A DNA stretch of 64,000 nucleotides from Acinetobacter kyonggiensis (GCF_900107285.1 NZ_FNPK01000003.1:1-64000); one strand, 5' to 3'. Positions 22,547 to 34,399 are shown, counted from the stretch's first letter. Made by a program: numbers and translations. The notes: generated by a model not told the origin, from the letters alone.

Positions 22547-23681
22547 GATGTAGCACATCATCAATTTGTAAAACATCTTTCCTTTTTTTAGCTGATACAT
22601 ATATCTGTAAGCATTTCCAAGATTCGTGAAGGCTTACTTGCTGTAGCTGTGGAATCGTAAACCCTTGTTCTGCAAGCCGTGTACACGCCTCATGTCTTAA
22701 GTCGTGAAAGCGAAGATTTTCAATACCTAAAAACTTACAAGCCTCTCTAAACTCTTTTGCGAGTGTATTAACATTTACAGGGAATAAGAGTTGATCACTG
22801 TAATTTAATTCCAACATGCGGTTCCTATATTCTGGCTTCTTTGCTATATCGATAATAGATTTACAAGAATCCAGAACATTAAACTCTTTATTATTGCCTT
22901 TTGACCCTCTTGGATTTTTTAAATCCTTAACCAACCAAGATTGATTAAAGGTGTCGTAATCAGACAATTGTAATCTACAAATTTCAGACTCCCGTCTACA
23001 TGAAAAAATAGCAAACCACATAATAAGATGCATTGGATAGGTATTTCCTTTCGTCCTGCGATTCCACTTTTCTACAAAATATTTTGTGAGCTTCAATAAT
23101 TCTTTAGATGTTGGCAGTCTGTCACGAGATACACCCAAAGCAAGTTGACGCGTTTTTCGCATTTGTGCAGCAACACGATCAAATGTATTTAAATCAACAG
23201 GAACATTCCACATAACAGAAGCATGCACCAATACGCTGCGGATATTAAGCATTTCGGTTTGAATGGCGCTAGGTTTATTAGGCTTATATCCAAGTTCTTC
23301 ACTTCCATTTCTACGAAGCTTGACATGATTTGATAAGTTTTCGGATGTAATACTTTGAATTTTACACTTAGAAATTGGGAATCTTCTTAAACGCTTAAGC
23401 GCAATTACTTTTGATCTACAGTAAACACCTTCTACTTCTTCCAGATATTTATCTATTGCTTGGTGTAGAGTATAGTCAACAGTGACCATACCTTTATTCA
23501 ATAATATTTCAGGATTGTGTTCAATCTCAGCTTCTCTTTTGATTAGCCAATTTTTGGCAATCTTTTTAGATGCAAAAGTTTTGCTTTCCTTATATGAAGG
23601 TAACCCCTTGCGATTGATGCGAATTTCAGCACGATATTTAATAGTGCCATTTGCAAGTTCTCGTGAAGTAACAGTACCCAT
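22530..23681 (-). CDS. int: tyrosine recombinase (phage integrase)
   Basis: This 383-residue integrase has an Arm-DNA-binding-like N-terminus (about 1-60) with GTIKYRAEIRINRKG and TFASKKIAKNWL. It has a core-binding domain (about 70-180) and a catalytic domain. The first Arg is in FSCRRESEICRL (about 230), the HxxR box is FHDLRHEACTRL (about 326), then His in SLHESW and Tyr in LQIYV (about 360). It reads leftward into the prophage, so the attachment site should lie upstream, near 23700-23900. Confidence 0.95.
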   Translation of the reverse strand: MGTVTSRELANGTIKYRAEIRINRKGLPSYKESKTFASKKIAKNWLIKREAEIEHNPEILLNKGMVTVDYTLHQAIDKYLEEVEGVYCRSKVIALKRLRRFPISKCKIQSITSENLSNHVKLRRNGSEELGYKPNKPSAIQTEMLNIRSVLVHASVMWNVPVDLNTFDRVAAQMRKTRQLALGVSRDRLPTSKELLKLTKYFVEKWNRRTKGNTYPMHLIMWFAIFSCRRESEICRLQLSDYDTFNQSWLVKDLKNPRGSKGNNKEFNVLDSCKSIIDIAKKPEYRNRMLELNYSDQLLFPVNVNTLAKEFREACKFLGIENLRFHDLRHEACTRLAEQGFTIPQLQQVSLHESWKCLQIYVSAKKRKDVLQIDDVLHLIGEM

Positions 23682-23710
23682 TTTTACACCTCAATATAGT
23701 GAAAGTAATA

Positions 23711-23881
23711 TGGCGTAAATCAGGGCGTAAATAAATGTACAAAAAAAGCAGCATGGAGCAAAACCAAGAATAATAAAGTCAAATAAAAAATAACTTAAAT
23801 AATTGTTTTTTAATATGGTTTTTAAAAGTTATTGATATTTAAGGTTTTTCCGTATTATGTGAGTGAATTATGGAGTAAAAT
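23711..23881. repeat. short direct repeats upstream of int, possible arm-type or attachment-region sites
   Basis: TGGCGTAAAT (23711-23720) and GGGCGTAAAT (23723-23732) are adjacent. A third related copy, TGGAGTAAAA, is at 23871-23880. All have the same orientation. They lie between int and the first chromosomal gene, where integrase or excisionase would bind. The core crossover site cannot be identified without the other end. No gene is seen in 23682-23975. Confidence 0.4.
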
Positions 23882-23975
23882 TACACTTGAGTAATAACTC
23901 GCCATTGAATAATGATAACTAAACCTAATATTGTGATGATGTGCTTTACACAATGTTAAACCTGAGGAAACTCTC

Positions 23976-24245
23976 ATGACTAAGTTTACAGTTGCAATGT
24001 TTGCAAGCCTTGCAACCTTCATCGGGGCAAATACCTTTGCAGCAAGTGCCGAGCAAGAGTGTCAACAATTGAAAAATGACCATGATGTCATTTATGCATC
24101 TAAAGGTTTCTGCTTTAAAGATCCGGAAGCTAAGGCGAAGTTTGGCAATGATAATTGCTATACAACTAAACCAAAATTTTCAGAAAAAGAGCAACAACGA
24201 CTTGACGCCATCAAAGATCGTCAGAAAGAATTGAACTGTAAATAA
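23976..24245 (+). CDS. small secreted YARHG-like protein
   Basis: This 89-residue protein has a signal peptide (cleavage near TFAAS). The mature part reads NDHDVIYASKGFCFKDPEAKA, FGNDNC and PKFSEKEQQRLDAIKDRQKELNC. This fits a short YARHG-type domain with four Cys. It is probably periplasmic. An AGGAAAC SD precedes the ATG. It is the first non-phage gene right of the integrase. Confidence 0.75.
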   Translation: MTKFTVAMFASLATFIGANTFAASAEQECQQLKNDHDVIYASKGFCFKDPEAKAKFGNDNCYTTKPKFSEKEQQRLDAIKDRQKELNCK

Positions 24246-24277
24246 TTACAGCAGACAATTACTTTTAAGGATTAGAC

Positions 24278-24691
24278 ATGCTTTACGATGATCAAAATAT
24301 TTTTGCACGCATTATCCGCAATGAACTTCCTGCCATTAAAGTTTATGAAGATGATCAAGTTGTTGCGTTTATGGACATCATGCCACAAGCTGAAGGCCAT
24401 ACGTTGGTTATCCCTAAAACACCAGCTGTAACACTGCTTGACCTCGCACCAGAAGCTGCTGCTTACACCATTCAAATTGTGCAAAAAATTGCACAAGCTA
24501 TGGAAAAAGCATTGGATATCAAAGGTGTTGTCCTCATGCAACTTTCAGGTGCCGCAGCAGGTCAAACCGTACCGCATGTGCATTTCCACTTAATTCCAAC
24601 GTCAGTACATGAATTAGGTAAACATGCTTTACACATGGGTGATCAAGAAAAAATTAAGGTCTTGGCTGAAAAAATTAAAGCCGCACTTTAA
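24278..24691 (+). CDS. HIT-family nucleotide hydrolase
   Basis: This 137-residue protein has the histidine triad HVHFHLIP near residues 100-107, and an N-terminal FARIIRNELPAIKVYEDDQVVAFMDIMPQAEGH typical of the bacterial Hint-like group. Such enzymes hydrolyse purine nucleoside phosphoramidates or dinucleotides. A terminator follows at 24711-24735. Confidence 0.92.
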   Translation: MLYDDQNIFARIIRNELPAIKVYEDDQVVAFMDIMPQAEGHTLVIPKTPAVTLLDLAPEAAAYTIQIVQKIAQAMEKALDIKGVVLMQLSGAAAGQTVPHVHFHLIPTSVHELGKHALHMGDQEKIKVLAEKIKAAL

Positions 24692-24710
24692 TTTAAATCA
24701 TCTAAAATAA

Positions 24711-24735
24711 AATGGAGTTTAGGCTCCATTTTTTA
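24711..24735 (+). terminator. intrinsic terminator after the HIT gene
   Basis: AATGGAG pairs with CTCCATT (loop of 6), followed by a T-run. Confidence 0.85.
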
Positions 24736-24784
24736 TAAGTCCATAATAATAAAAAATATTAGATCCAAATAAAAAAACCTTAAT

Positions 24785-24828
24785 ACGTCACCAAACTGTC
24801 ATTTTTTCTTCACCGCACTGTCATATCC
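24785..24828 (+). promoter_or_regulatory. four-unit Pho box upstream of the porin
   Basis: Four consecutive 11-base units, ACGTCACCAAA, CTGTCATTTTT, TCTTCACCGCA and CTGTCATATCC, all have TCA at positions 4-6. Two units carry the perfect CTGTCAT core of PhoB sites. The array lies about 116 bases before the porin ATG. GATACT (24835-24840) downstream could serve as the -10. Confidence 0.7.
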
Positions 24829-24944
24829 ATTACAGATACTGCTTAGCAAGTTGGTTAGCTTCTGTAACTTTTTGTACTTAAGCAAACTAAAAAAGAGTCA
24901 AGCAAGGCTATCGCCATTAAGAACAGTGTTTTGGAGAAATCTCA

Positions 24945-26027
24945 ATGAAAAAATTGCTTCTCGCTGCAGCAGTTACAACTTTAAGCTTAAGTGCAGCGCA
25001 AGCAGCACCAACTTTGTACGGTAAAGTGAATGTAAGTGTCGACAGCTACGATGATGGAAAAGATGACAAAGTAGAAGTCAATTCAAATGCTTCACGCCTT
25101 GGTGTTAAAGGGGAAGAGAAACTAACTGAGAAACTCTCAGCAGTTTACCAAGCTGAATGGGAAATTGATGTAGATGGCGGTGATGACGTATTTAAAAAAC
25201 GTAATATTTTCGCTGGTTTAAAGTGGGCTAATCTAGGAACCTTAAAAGCAGGTATCATGGATACACCATTTAAAGATGCTGCTAATGGATACCGTGACGT
25301 ATTTAATGACTATGCACATGCCGACATCAAAGAAATGATGTATGGTGAAGAACGTGTAGAAAATGTCATTGGGATTGAAACCGATCCTAAACTGATGGGT
25401 GGATTAGTATTTGCTCTTCAAGCTCAACAAGGTGAATCTACCAGCAGTACAGTAACTTATACTGACGGTGCTCGTGACAGCATTGGCGATGGTATCTCCA
25501 CTTCACTTTCATATGCCAATAAAGACCTCGGCTTAGAAGGTGTTATTTCAGGAAACTTCAAATCTATAGGTGACTTCGCGGCTGTTGGCATTTCAAATGC
25601 TCCTGCTGACGCAATCCGTGTAGGTGCTTCTTTCGACCTAGGTAAAATTGGTGCGGCAGGCTTATTTTTAGGTGCGATGTGGCAAACTGCTGAAGTCTCT
25701 GATTATTTAGGTACTGAAACCTATCGTAATGTAGAAGAAAATGCATGGTTAATTTCAGCAACGTATAAGCTTGGAAATACACCTTGGTCTTTTAAAGCTC
25801 AATATCAAGAAGCTGACACTGACTGGACTACAGCTACAGTAACGGGCGATACCTCTGCAAAACAATGGGGTATTGGTGCAGATTATAAATTAAACAGCCA
25901 AACAAAATTATTCGCGAGTGCAGTACAACGCGAGTGGGACAACAAACGTACAAGCGCTGGAGCTGCTGCTGCAATTCCAAATGCTGACGAAAATGTTTAT
26001 GGTTTAGGTATGGAAATCAAATTCTAA
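24945..26027 (+). CDS. outer-membrane porin, probably phosphate-starvation inducible
   Basis: This 360-residue protein has a signal peptide (MKKLLLAAAVTTLSLSAAQA) and a Gram-negative trimeric porin fold. TLYGKVNVSVDSY and ASRLGVKGEEKL at the N-terminus are typical, and amphipathic strands run to a C-terminal Phe (GLGMEIKF), the BAM signal. A Pho box upstream suggests PhoB control, so it may be a phosphate or anion porin. Substrate specificity is not visible. A strong terminator follows. Confidence 0.88.
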   Translation: MKKLLLAAAVTTLSLSAAQAAPTLYGKVNVSVDSYDDGKDDKVEVNSNASRLGVKGEEKLTEKLSAVYQAEWEIDVDGGDDVFKKRNIFAGLKWANLGTLKAGIMDTPFKDAANGYRDVFNDYAHADIKEMMYGEERVENVIGIETDPKLMGGLVFALQAQQGESTSSTVTYTDGARDSIGDGISTSLSYANKDLGLEGVISGNFKSIGDFAAVGISNAPADAIRVGASFDLGKIGAAGLFLGAMWQTAEVSDYLGTETYRNVEENAWLISATYKLGNTPWSFKAQYQEADTDWTTATVTGDTSAKQWGIGADYKLNSQTKLFASAVQREWDNKRTSAGAAAAIPNADENVYGLGMEIKF

Positions 26028-26043
26028 GTTCAAATGAATTAAC

Positions 26044-26070
26044 AAAAGACCACCTAAAAGGTGGTCTTTT
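26044..26070 (+). terminator. intrinsic terminator after the porin gene
   Basis: AAAAGACCACCT pairs with AGGTGGTCTTTT around three bases, then a T-run. It is strong. Confidence 0.9.
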
Positions 26071-26072
26071 TT

Positions 26073-26470
26073 ATTTCACAAAATCACACCAAATGCCGCA
26101 AAAAATCGACTGTTTTAAAAATATCTCCATCATTATTGTTATGCTTAAATGCAAAATTCTAATTAAAATAAAAATCAATCTCATTTGATAAACATTATCT
26201 TAAATGCCAGTTTTTAATAATACACAACTGTTTTAGTCAACTTTAAAATAATACTAAAGCATTTTCGTTGGTTTTACAAAAAACCAATACAAAGCATTTT
26301 ACTCAACTTTAAAATCCTGAAATATTAGTTTAATTTTTGTTTAACCTGTTTTTTAAGTTGTTGTTTAAATTAAGTTAAATAATATATTTTTATTTTAAGT
26401 GTTCCAGCTATTTATTTTTATTATTGTTTTGTTAATAATAGATATTATGTTTCAAAATAGGCTTATGTAG
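26073..26470. other. AT-rich upstream region of the cyd operon
   Basis: About 400 bases without a credible gene. The sequence is very AT-rich and rich in GTTTAA/TTAAGT-like strings around 26330-26400, which may include redox-regulator sites and the cyd promoter. None is clear enough to name. Confidence 0.5.
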
Positions 26471-26662
26471 ATGAGCTTAATCCCCAAAGATTTCAATCAA
26501 AAATTAGTGCGAGAAATCACGATCATATTAATAATTAAGATCGTTCTCTTACTAACAATCAAACATATCTGGTTCGATGCTCCGACCATTCCTAAAAATT
26601 TTGACAATCAAGTTGCCGAGCATATTGCTGGCAGCCCTTCCCAAATCAAGGAGACACGTTGA
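26471..26662 (+). CDS. cydP: CydP-like small subunit of cytochrome bd oxidase
   Basis: This 63-residue protein has one membrane segment ([20 protein letters not shown], about 16-35) and a short polar tail. It is placed directly before cydA and overlaps its start by one base. This matches the small CydP proteins of Moraxellaceae and Pseudomonas, thought to assist bd oxidase assembly or stability. Confidence 0.7.
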   Translation: MSLIPKDFNQKLVREITIILIIKIVLLLTIKHIWFDAPTIPKNFDNQVAEHIAGSPSQIKETR

Positions 26663-28260
26663 TGATTTCTGAAAGCGTGGTCGATCTTTCGCGGTTCCAA
26701 TTTGCGATGACCGCGATGTATCATTTTATTTTTGTTCCACTGACTTTAGGTCTGGCTTTTATTCTTGCCATTATGGAAACCACGTATGTGATTTCTGGTA
26801 AAGAAATTTATAGAGACATGACTAAATTTTGGGGAAAACTCTTCGGTATTAACTTCGCTTTAGGGGTTACCACTGGCTTAACCATGGAATTCCAGTTTGG
26901 TACAAACTGGGCATATTATTCACATTATGTGGGTGATATTTTTGGTGCTCCACTTGCAATTGAAGGCCTGATGGCATTCTTCTTGGAGTCCACCTTTATT
27001 GGTTTATTCTTCTTCGGATGGGATCGACTTTCTAAAGCTCAACATTTAGCGGTCACTTGGCTGGTTGCTATTGGCTCCAATCTGTCTGCACTATGGATTT
27101 TAGTCGCCAATGGTTGGATGCAGAATCCAGTCGGTTCAGAATTTAACTATCAAACCATGCGTATGGAGTTAGTTGACTTTGGTGCCTTGATTTTCAACCC
27201 AGTCGCTCAAGTTAAGTTTGTACATACCGTTTCAGCCGGTTATGTGACGGGTGCTATTTTTGTACTTGCGATTTCAAGTTTCTACTTATTGAAAAAACGT
27301 GATGTCCCCTTTGCCCGTCGTTCGTTCGCAATTGCAGCCATCTTTGGTTTAGCATCTACACTATCGGTGATTTTACTGGGTGATGAATCTGGTTATGAAA
27401 TTGGTGATGTGCAAAAAACTAAACTTGCATCAATTGAAGCAGAATGGGATACCCATCCTGCACCAGCACCATTTACTTTATTTGGTATTCCAAATAAAGA
27501 AACCATGACTACGGACTATGCAGTCAAAATCCCTTATCTCATGGGAATTATCGCAACACGTTCAACAACAAAAGAAGTAACGGGCATCAAAGACCTCGTT
27601 ATTCAGCATGAAGCACGTATCCGTAATGGTATGGTTGCTTATGCACAATTAGAAAAACTTCGTGCTGGTGATCAATCCGCTGAGCTAAAAACAGCATTTA
27701 AACAATCTCAAAAAGACTTAGGCTATGGCTTACTTCTTAAGAAATACACACCAAATGTGGTTGATGCGACTGAAGCAAATATTAAAGCAGCCGCTTTAGA
27801 CACCATTCCACATGTCCCAAGCTTATTCTGGGCTTTCCGTGCCATGGTGGCCTCTGGTTTCTTAATGTTGTTGTTATTTGCCCTTGCAACTTTTGCTGTA
27901 GCAAAACGCAATGCAGAAAGCAAACCGTGGTTACTTAAATTCGCTCTATTTGCCTTACCTTTACCATGGGTTGCAGCGCAAACGGGTTGGTATGTTGCTG
28001 AAGTAGGTCGTCAACCTTGGACGATTGGTGAAGTTTTACCTACACATCTCTCTACTTCTTCATTAAGTACTGGCGATGTTTGGGGTTCAATCATTGCACT
28101 TGCAGCATTCTATACAGTACTTCTTATTATTGAGATGTACTTGATGATCAAATTCTCTCGTTTAGGTCCAAGTTCGTTACATACAGGTAAATATCATTTC
28201 GAGAAATTAGCAGCAAAAGATAATGCAAATCACGCTAAAGTTGAGGAGCCTCAATCATGA
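26662..28260 (+). CDS. cydA: cytochrome bd ubiquinol oxidase subunit I
   Basis: This 532-residue polytopic membrane protein starts [24 protein letters not shown], with the haem-ligand His in the first helices. [13 protein letters not shown] is the conserved C-terminal motif. The Q loop has [13 protein letters not shown]. With CydB it reduces O2 to water using quinol, with high oxygen affinity. The ATG at 26662 is preferred over the TTG one codon upstream. The stop overlaps cydB. Confidence 0.97.
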   Translation: MISESVVDLSRFQFAMTAMYHFIFVPLTLGLAFILAIMETTYVISGKEIYRDMTKFWGKLFGINFALGVTTGLTMEFQFGTNWAYYSHYVGDIFGAPLAIEGLMAFFLESTFIGLFFFGWDRLSKAQHLAVTWLVAIGSNLSALWILVANGWMQNPVGSEFNYQTMRMELVDFGALIFNPVAQVKFVHTVSAGYVTGAIFVLAISSFYLLKKRDVPFARRSFAIAAIFGLASTLSVILLGDESGYEIGDVQKTKLASIEAEWDTHPAPAPFTLFGIPNKETMTTDYAVKIPYLMGIIATRSTTKEVTGIKDLVIQHEARIRNGMVAYAQLEKLRAGDQSAELKTAFKQSQKDLGYGLLLKKYTPNVVDATEANIKAAALDTIPHVPSLFWAFRAMVASGFLMLLLFALATFAVAKRNAESKPWLLKFALFALPLPWVAAQTGWYVAEVGRQPWTIGEVLPTHLSTSSLSTGDVWGSIIALAAFYTVLLIIEMYLMIKFSRLGPSSLHTGKYHFEKLAAKDNANHAKVEEPQS

Positions 28261-29402
28261 TCGAATATGAACTTCTCAAAATCATCTGGTGGGTGTTGGT
28301 TGGTGTCTTACTGATTGGTTTTGCACTTACAGATGGTTTTGATATGGGCTCAATGGCACTCATGCCATTTGTAGGAAAAACAGATGATGAACGTCGTGCT
28401 GCAATCAACACGATTGCACCACACTGGGAAGGCAACCAAGTTTGGTTCGTGACCGCTGGTGGAGCACTATTTGCTGCTTGGCCAATGGTTTATGCCACTG
28501 CTTTCTCGGGCATGTACTGGGCACTACTACTGGTCTTATTTGCTTTATTTTTAAGACCTGTAGGCTTTGATTACCGCTCTAAACTGCAAAATACACAATG
28601 GCGTACGTCTTGGGATTGGGGTTTAGCCATTGGTGGTGCAGTTCCTGCTTTAGTGTTTGGTGTCGCATTTGGCAACATGTTCCTTGGCGTACCTTTTACA
28701 TTAGATGAAACTGTCCGTTCAACCTACACAGGTAGCTTCTTCGCCCTACTCAATCCCTTTGCTTTAGTTTGTGGTTTAGTCAGCTTATCGATGCTGTGTG
28801 CGCATGGTGGTGCATGGCTCATGCTTCGTACCGATGGTGTTTTGCGTCAACGCTCTGCAAAAGCAACTCAAATTATGGGCATCGTATACTTAATTTGCTT
28901 CTTAGGCGCAGGTGCATGGTTATACTTCGGTGGTATTGAAGGCTATACATTAGTACAACCTTTTGATACCAATGGTGTAGCCAACCCATTAGCAAAAGAA
29001 GTACTCACCAATGGCAACCACGGTTGGATGAACAACTATTCAACCTATCCAATCACTATGCTTGCTCCAATTGCTGCAGTTTTGGGTGGATTACTGATTG
29101 TCTTGGCTGCTGGTAAAAATAAAGCGGGGCTTAGCTTTACAGGCTCCACTTTAGCCGTAACAGGTTCCATCTTAACGGCTGGTTTTGCACTATTCCCATT
29201 CCTCATGCCATCAAGCATTAATCCAACCGTAAGTTTGACCATGTGGGATGCTGTTTCAAGTCAAAATACACTTACTGTGATGACTGTTGTCGCGGGTATT
29301 TTTGTCCCACTCATTATAGTTTACACCACTTGGTGCTACTATAAGATGTGGGGTGTAATTACCAATAAACACGTTCAAGATAACTCACACAGCCTTTATT
29401 AA
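28257..29402 (+). CDS. cydB: cytochrome bd ubiquinol oxidase subunit II
   Basis: This 381-residue membrane protein begins [28 protein letters not shown], the CydB hallmark, and contains [23 protein letters not shown]. It forms the oxidase with CydA in the inner membrane. The ATG overlaps cydA by four bases. Confidence 0.97.
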   Translation: MIEYELLKIIWWVLVGVLLIGFALTDGFDMGSMALMPFVGKTDDERRAAINTIAPHWEGNQVWFVTAGGALFAAWPMVYATAFSGMYWALLLVLFALFLRPVGFDYRSKLQNTQWRTSWDWGLAIGGAVPALVFGVAFGNMFLGVPFTLDETVRSTYTGSFFALLNPFALVCGLVSLSMLCAHGGAWLMLRTDGVLRQRSAKATQIMGIVYLICFLGAGAWLYFGGIEGYTLVQPFDTNGVANPLAKEVLTNGNHGWMNNYSTYPITMLAPIAAVLGGLLIVLAAGKNKAGLSFTGSTLAVTGSILTAGFALFPFLMPSSINPTVSLTMWDAVSSQNTLTVMTVVAGIFVPLIIVYTTWCYYKMWGVITNKHVQDNSHSLY

Positions 29403-29434
29403 GGTTGTGTCTACAAGAAATAAGGAGAATAGTT

Positions 29435-29536
29435 ATGTGGTATTTCGCTTGGATTCTTGGCATCTTGATGGCGTGTTTTGCAGGTGTACTCAGTGCTCTT
29501 TACATTGAACACAATCAAGATTTAGATGAGGAATAG
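29435..29536 (+). CDS. cydX: CydX small subunit
   Basis: This 33-residue single-pass protein begins MWYFAWILGILMACFAG and ends in a short acidic tail (HNQDLDEE). The MWYFAWxLG start is diagnostic for CydX, which stabilises the CydAB haem site. An AAGGAG SD precedes the ATG. Confidence 0.95.
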   Translation: MWYFAWILGILMACFAGVLSALYIEHNQDLDEE

Positions 29537-29539
29537 AAA

Positions 29540-29836
29540 ATGACGGAAGTGGCAGTGACAACAACAGAAAAAAAGCCGAATAGATTTGCAATGGCCCTCT
29601 CATTTTTGTTGGCATTGCCTCTTGCTGCTATTTTACTCATCCATCCTGCTGCAATGTTGGATGCCAATGGTGAATACAGCCATCGAGCCATGATGTTTAT
29701 TATGATTGGTATTTCAGGTGGTTTTATTCACGGTGTCGGTTTTATTCCAAAGTTTTGGTTATGGAAATGGTTATTTAGCCCTTTCATTGCATGGCCACTC
29801 ATGCTTTGGGGCTACTACACTTGGCTCCTCGCTTAA
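29540..29836 (+). CDS. ybgE: Cyd operon protein YbgE
   Basis: This 98-residue membrane protein has about three helices and the GGFIHGVGFIPKFWLWKWLFSP segment typical of YbgE. It is the last gene of the cyd operon, three bases after cydX. Its role in bd oxidase biogenesis is not settled. A strong terminator follows. Confidence 0.85.
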   Translation: MTEVAVTTTEKKPNRFAMALSFLLALPLAAILLIHPAAMLDANGEYSHRAMMFIMIGISGGFIHGVGFIPKFWLWKWLFSPFIAWPLMLWGYYTWLLA

Positions 29837-29840
29837 AATC

Positions 29841-29870
29841 AAAAAGCCCTTAATTTATTAAGGGCTTTTT
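29841..29870. terminator. bidirectional terminator between ybgE and rodA
   Basis: AAAAAGCCCTTAA pairs with TTAAGGGCTTTTT around four bases, with A and T runs on both sides. It serves the convergent cyd operon and rodA. Confidence 0.9.
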
Positions 29871-29891
29871 TTTACCATAATTATTGCGTCA

Positions 29892-31028
29892 TTAACGGTG
29901 ACTATGAATCGACATCACAATTCCCATACTGGCAAGCATGGAAATTACAGCGGTTCCACCATAACTCATCAATGGTAATGGATCACCTGTCACAGGAAGA
30001 ATACCACTCACCATTCCTGAACTTAAGAACACAAAAAAGAAGAAAGTCAGCCCAATCGCACCCGCAAATAAACGCCCAAAGTTATGAAAGCTATTCATTC
30101 CGATCATTAAACAACGAATAATAATGGCAGCAAATAAACTAATTAACAGAAACACCCCAATAAAACCGAACTCTTCTGCATAAGTCGACATAATAAAATC
30201 GGTATGATGTTCAGGCAAGTAACCTAAGTGTGATTGCGTTCCCTCAAGGTAGCCTTTACCTGTTAAGCCGCCAGAGCCAATTGCAATTTTGGATTGAATA
30301 ATATTCCAACCTGCCCCCAAAGCATCAGATTCTGGGTCAAACAAAGTCAACACACGCTTTTTTTGATACTCTTGCAACACGAACATCCAAAGTGCAGGTG
30401 CTGCAACCGCAAATGCTGAAAGCGCACCTACAATCAATTTCCAAGACATACCACTTAAAAATAAAACAAAGATGCCCGGAATGATCAGACCAATATTCAA
30501 GTCAGGCTGCAAAGCCACAAGTACAAAAGGAATGATCATCAGCACTAAAGCGATAATAATATCTAAGAACTTAGGTGGAAATGGACGACGCGAAAAATAC
30601 CATGCCATCATCAAAGGCATTGCAAACTTCATAAATTCACTGGGTTGCATGCTGCCAATGCCCGGTAGACTAATCCACCTTTTTGCCCCCATACGAGTTT
30701 CACCAATGACCAGTACCATCACCAGCATAAAAAGGGCAAATATATAAAAATAAGGGCTAACCGCTTGATAAACTTTTGGTGGAATTTGCGCGCAGATAAA
30801 CAGGGCGATAAAACCAACACCAAAACTAATGGCTTGACGAAGCACCATTTGTGAATCTTGAGCTGATGCGCTGTAAATAACCATCAAACCCAACGCGGCA
30901 TTCAGAACTAAAAAGCATAATAACCAAGGGTCTAAATGCCATTTTTTCCATTTAGATGAATCATTTTTAATGCTTCTACCATCACGTAAAGAGTGACGTA
31001 AAAAACGATACTGAGGTGATGGTATCAT
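29892..31028 (-). CDS. rodA: rod-shape SEDS glycosyltransferase RodA
   Basis: This 378-residue polytopic protein carries SEDS motifs: GAKRWISLPGIGSMQPSEFMKFAMP, the LQPDLNIGL segment with the essential Asp, IFVLFLSGMSW, and the C-terminal PVTGDPLPLMSYGGTAV. It polymerises peptidoglycan with PBP2 for side-wall growth. The start at 31028 is assumed. An in-frame ATG at 31061 adds 11 residues, and neither has a strong SD. Confidence 0.93.
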   Translation of the reverse strand: MIPSPQYRFLRHSLRDGRSIKNDSSKWKKWHLDPWLLCFLVLNAALGLMVIYSASAQDSQMVLRQAISFGVGFIALFICAQIPPKVYQAVSPYFYIFALFMLVMVLVIGETRMGAKRWISLPGIGSMQPSEFMKFAMPLMMAWYFSRRPFPPKFLDIIIALVLMIIPFVLVALQPDLNIGLIIPGIFVLFLSGMSWKLIVGALSAFAVAAPALWMFVLQEYQKKRVLTLFDPESDALGAGWNIIQSKIAIGSGGLTGKGYLEGTQSHLGYLPEHHTDFIMSTYAEEFGFIGVFLLISLFAAIIIRCLMIGMNSFHNFGRLFAGAIGLTFFFFVFLSSGMVSGILPVTGDPLPLMSYGGTAVISMLASMGIVMSIHSHR

Positions 31029-31073
31029 TTGAAATATTTGAATGTGTAGATAAGATGGCAAAGTATAAATTTA

Positions 31074-31102
31074 AAGCCCCAGAGATAATACATCTGGCGC
31101 CA
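31074..31102 (-). terminator. probable terminator between ispD and rodA
   Basis: On the minus strand GGCGCCAGA faces TCTGGGGC around a 9-base AT loop, followed by TTT. The pairing has a mismatch but lies directly after the ispD stop. Confidence 0.5.
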
Positions 31103-31111
31103 TTTTTTATT

Positions 31112-31804
31112 TTATTTTTGTGAAGCTAAAATTAATTTAGCCAGTTCTAAATCATCGGCATAAGTAATTTTAATATTATCTGAACGACCTTGCACCACTT
31201 TCACCGTTTCACCTATATGCTCTAAAGCACTGGCTTCATCCGTAATCGTAATACCATCCTGTAATGCTTTCTCAATGGCATACTTCAACATGCCTAACTT
31301 TGAAAGTTGCGGAGTCTGTGCTTGCCATAAATGCTCACGACTCACAGTCCTATCAATATTATCGTGCTGTGCCACAAATTTTAAAGTATCACGGACTGGA
31401 ATGGCTAAAATTGCACTACAATCCTCTTGAATAGCCATATGCACCAAACGATTCAAACACTCTTGAGTAACGCATGGACGTGCAGCATCATGTACAAAAA
31501 CCAAATCATCAGCTGAAGCTATTCGACTCAAATAAGTCAATGCATTCAGCACAGAATGAACACGCTCTGCACCGCCCACACAAAAATGAGCTTTATCCAA
31601 CTGAACAAAATTTAATGTTTTAGCAACTGAATCATCTTCACTTATCGCCAACACATAACCCAATATAGGCAATTGATTCAAACGACTCACCGTATGTTCT
31701 AATACAGTCTGACCTTGAATCATTTGATACTGTTTAAGTTCAGTTTTAGAAAAACGACTTCCAGAACCTGCCGCAGGAATAACCGCCCAAATTTTATGGT
31801 GCAT
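31112..31804 (-). CDS. ispD: 2-C-methyl-D-erythritol 4-phosphate cytidylyltransferase
   Basis: This 230-residue enzyme starts WAVIPAAGSGSRFSKTELKQY, the CTP-binding loop, and has VFVHDAARPCV and ITDEASALE. It makes CDP-methylerythritol in the MEP isoprenoid pathway. It overlaps ftsB by 11 bases, an arrangement conserved in many proteobacteria. Confidence 0.96.
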   Translation of the reverse strand: MHHKIWAVIPAAGSGSRFSKTELKQYQMIQGQTVLEHTVSRLNQLPILGYVLAISEDDSVAKTLNFVQLDKAHFCVGGAERVHSVLNALTYLSRIASADDLVFVHDAARPCVTQECLNRLVHMAIQEDCSAILAIPVRDTLKFVAQHDNIDRTVSREHLWQAQTPQLSKLGMLKYAIEKALQDGITITDEASALEHIGETVKVVQGRSDNIKITYADDLELAKLILASQK

Positions 31805-32198
31805 TTACAGGCACTTCTTCTTGGCCATCTTCATTGGTTCTTAAATCTATTTTTGCATTTGGATCAATATAAATCGGCTTATACTGCGTTCCAATCATGC
31901 TCATTTGCACAAACGTTTCATTTGGCTTAACCAAACCTAAATCTAAACGTGCATGCTCTTCAATCGCTTCAATGCCATTTTTTAAATCATACACTTCAGC
32001 AGCCAGAACACGATTACGTTCTTTTAATTCCGTATTTATTTCTGTTTGTTGTTGAATTTTTTGGGCTAATTTTTGATGATCATGATAACCACCTTCGCCA
32101 AACCAGAATAAGTACTGAAACCCTGCGATCAAAATGATCGCAAGGCCCAATAATACTTTACTCGCAGCGGAGTTAAATATACTTAACATAAATAGCAT
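31794..32198 (-). CDS. ftsB: cell division protein FtsB
   Basis: This 134-residue protein has an N-terminal membrane helix (VLLGLAIILIAGFQYLFWFGEGG) followed by a coiled coil (QKIQQQTEINTELKERNRVLAAEVYDLKNGIEAIEEHARLDLGL). This is the FtsB layout and it interacts with FtsL and FtsQ in the divisome. It is longer at the C-terminus than the E. coli protein. An ATG at 32189 is an alternative start. Confidence 0.93.
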   Translation of the reverse strand: MLFMLSIFNSAASKVLLGLAIILIAGFQYLFWFGEGGYHDHQKLAQKIQQQTEINTELKERNRVLAAEVYDLKNGIEAIEEHARLDLGLVKPNETFVQMSMIGTQYKPIYIDPNAKIDLRTNEDGQEEVPVNAP

Positions 32199-32206
32199 TC
32201 AGTCGC

Positions 32207-33529
<1,323 letters not shown>

Positions 33530-33541
33530 CTATTTAAAGCA

Positions 33542-34399
<858 letters not shown>

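Larger units (their letters stand above)
823..23900. mobile_element. prophage or prophage-derived element (limits approximate)
   Basis: The region has a phage architecture: integrase, PrtN-like protein, early operon, CI/Cro switch, antirepressor, O-like replication gene, RusA-type resolvase and a lysozyme-domain protein. The right limit is set by the integrase at 22530-23681 and by chromosomal genes from 23976. The left limit is not visible. An IS3 element abuts the leftmost phage-like gene, and an IS30 copy is inserted at 6200-7268. No terminase large subunit, portal, capsid or tail-tube gene is recognised. Those genes may lie further left or be lost. Exact att sites could not be fixed. Confidence 0.8.
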
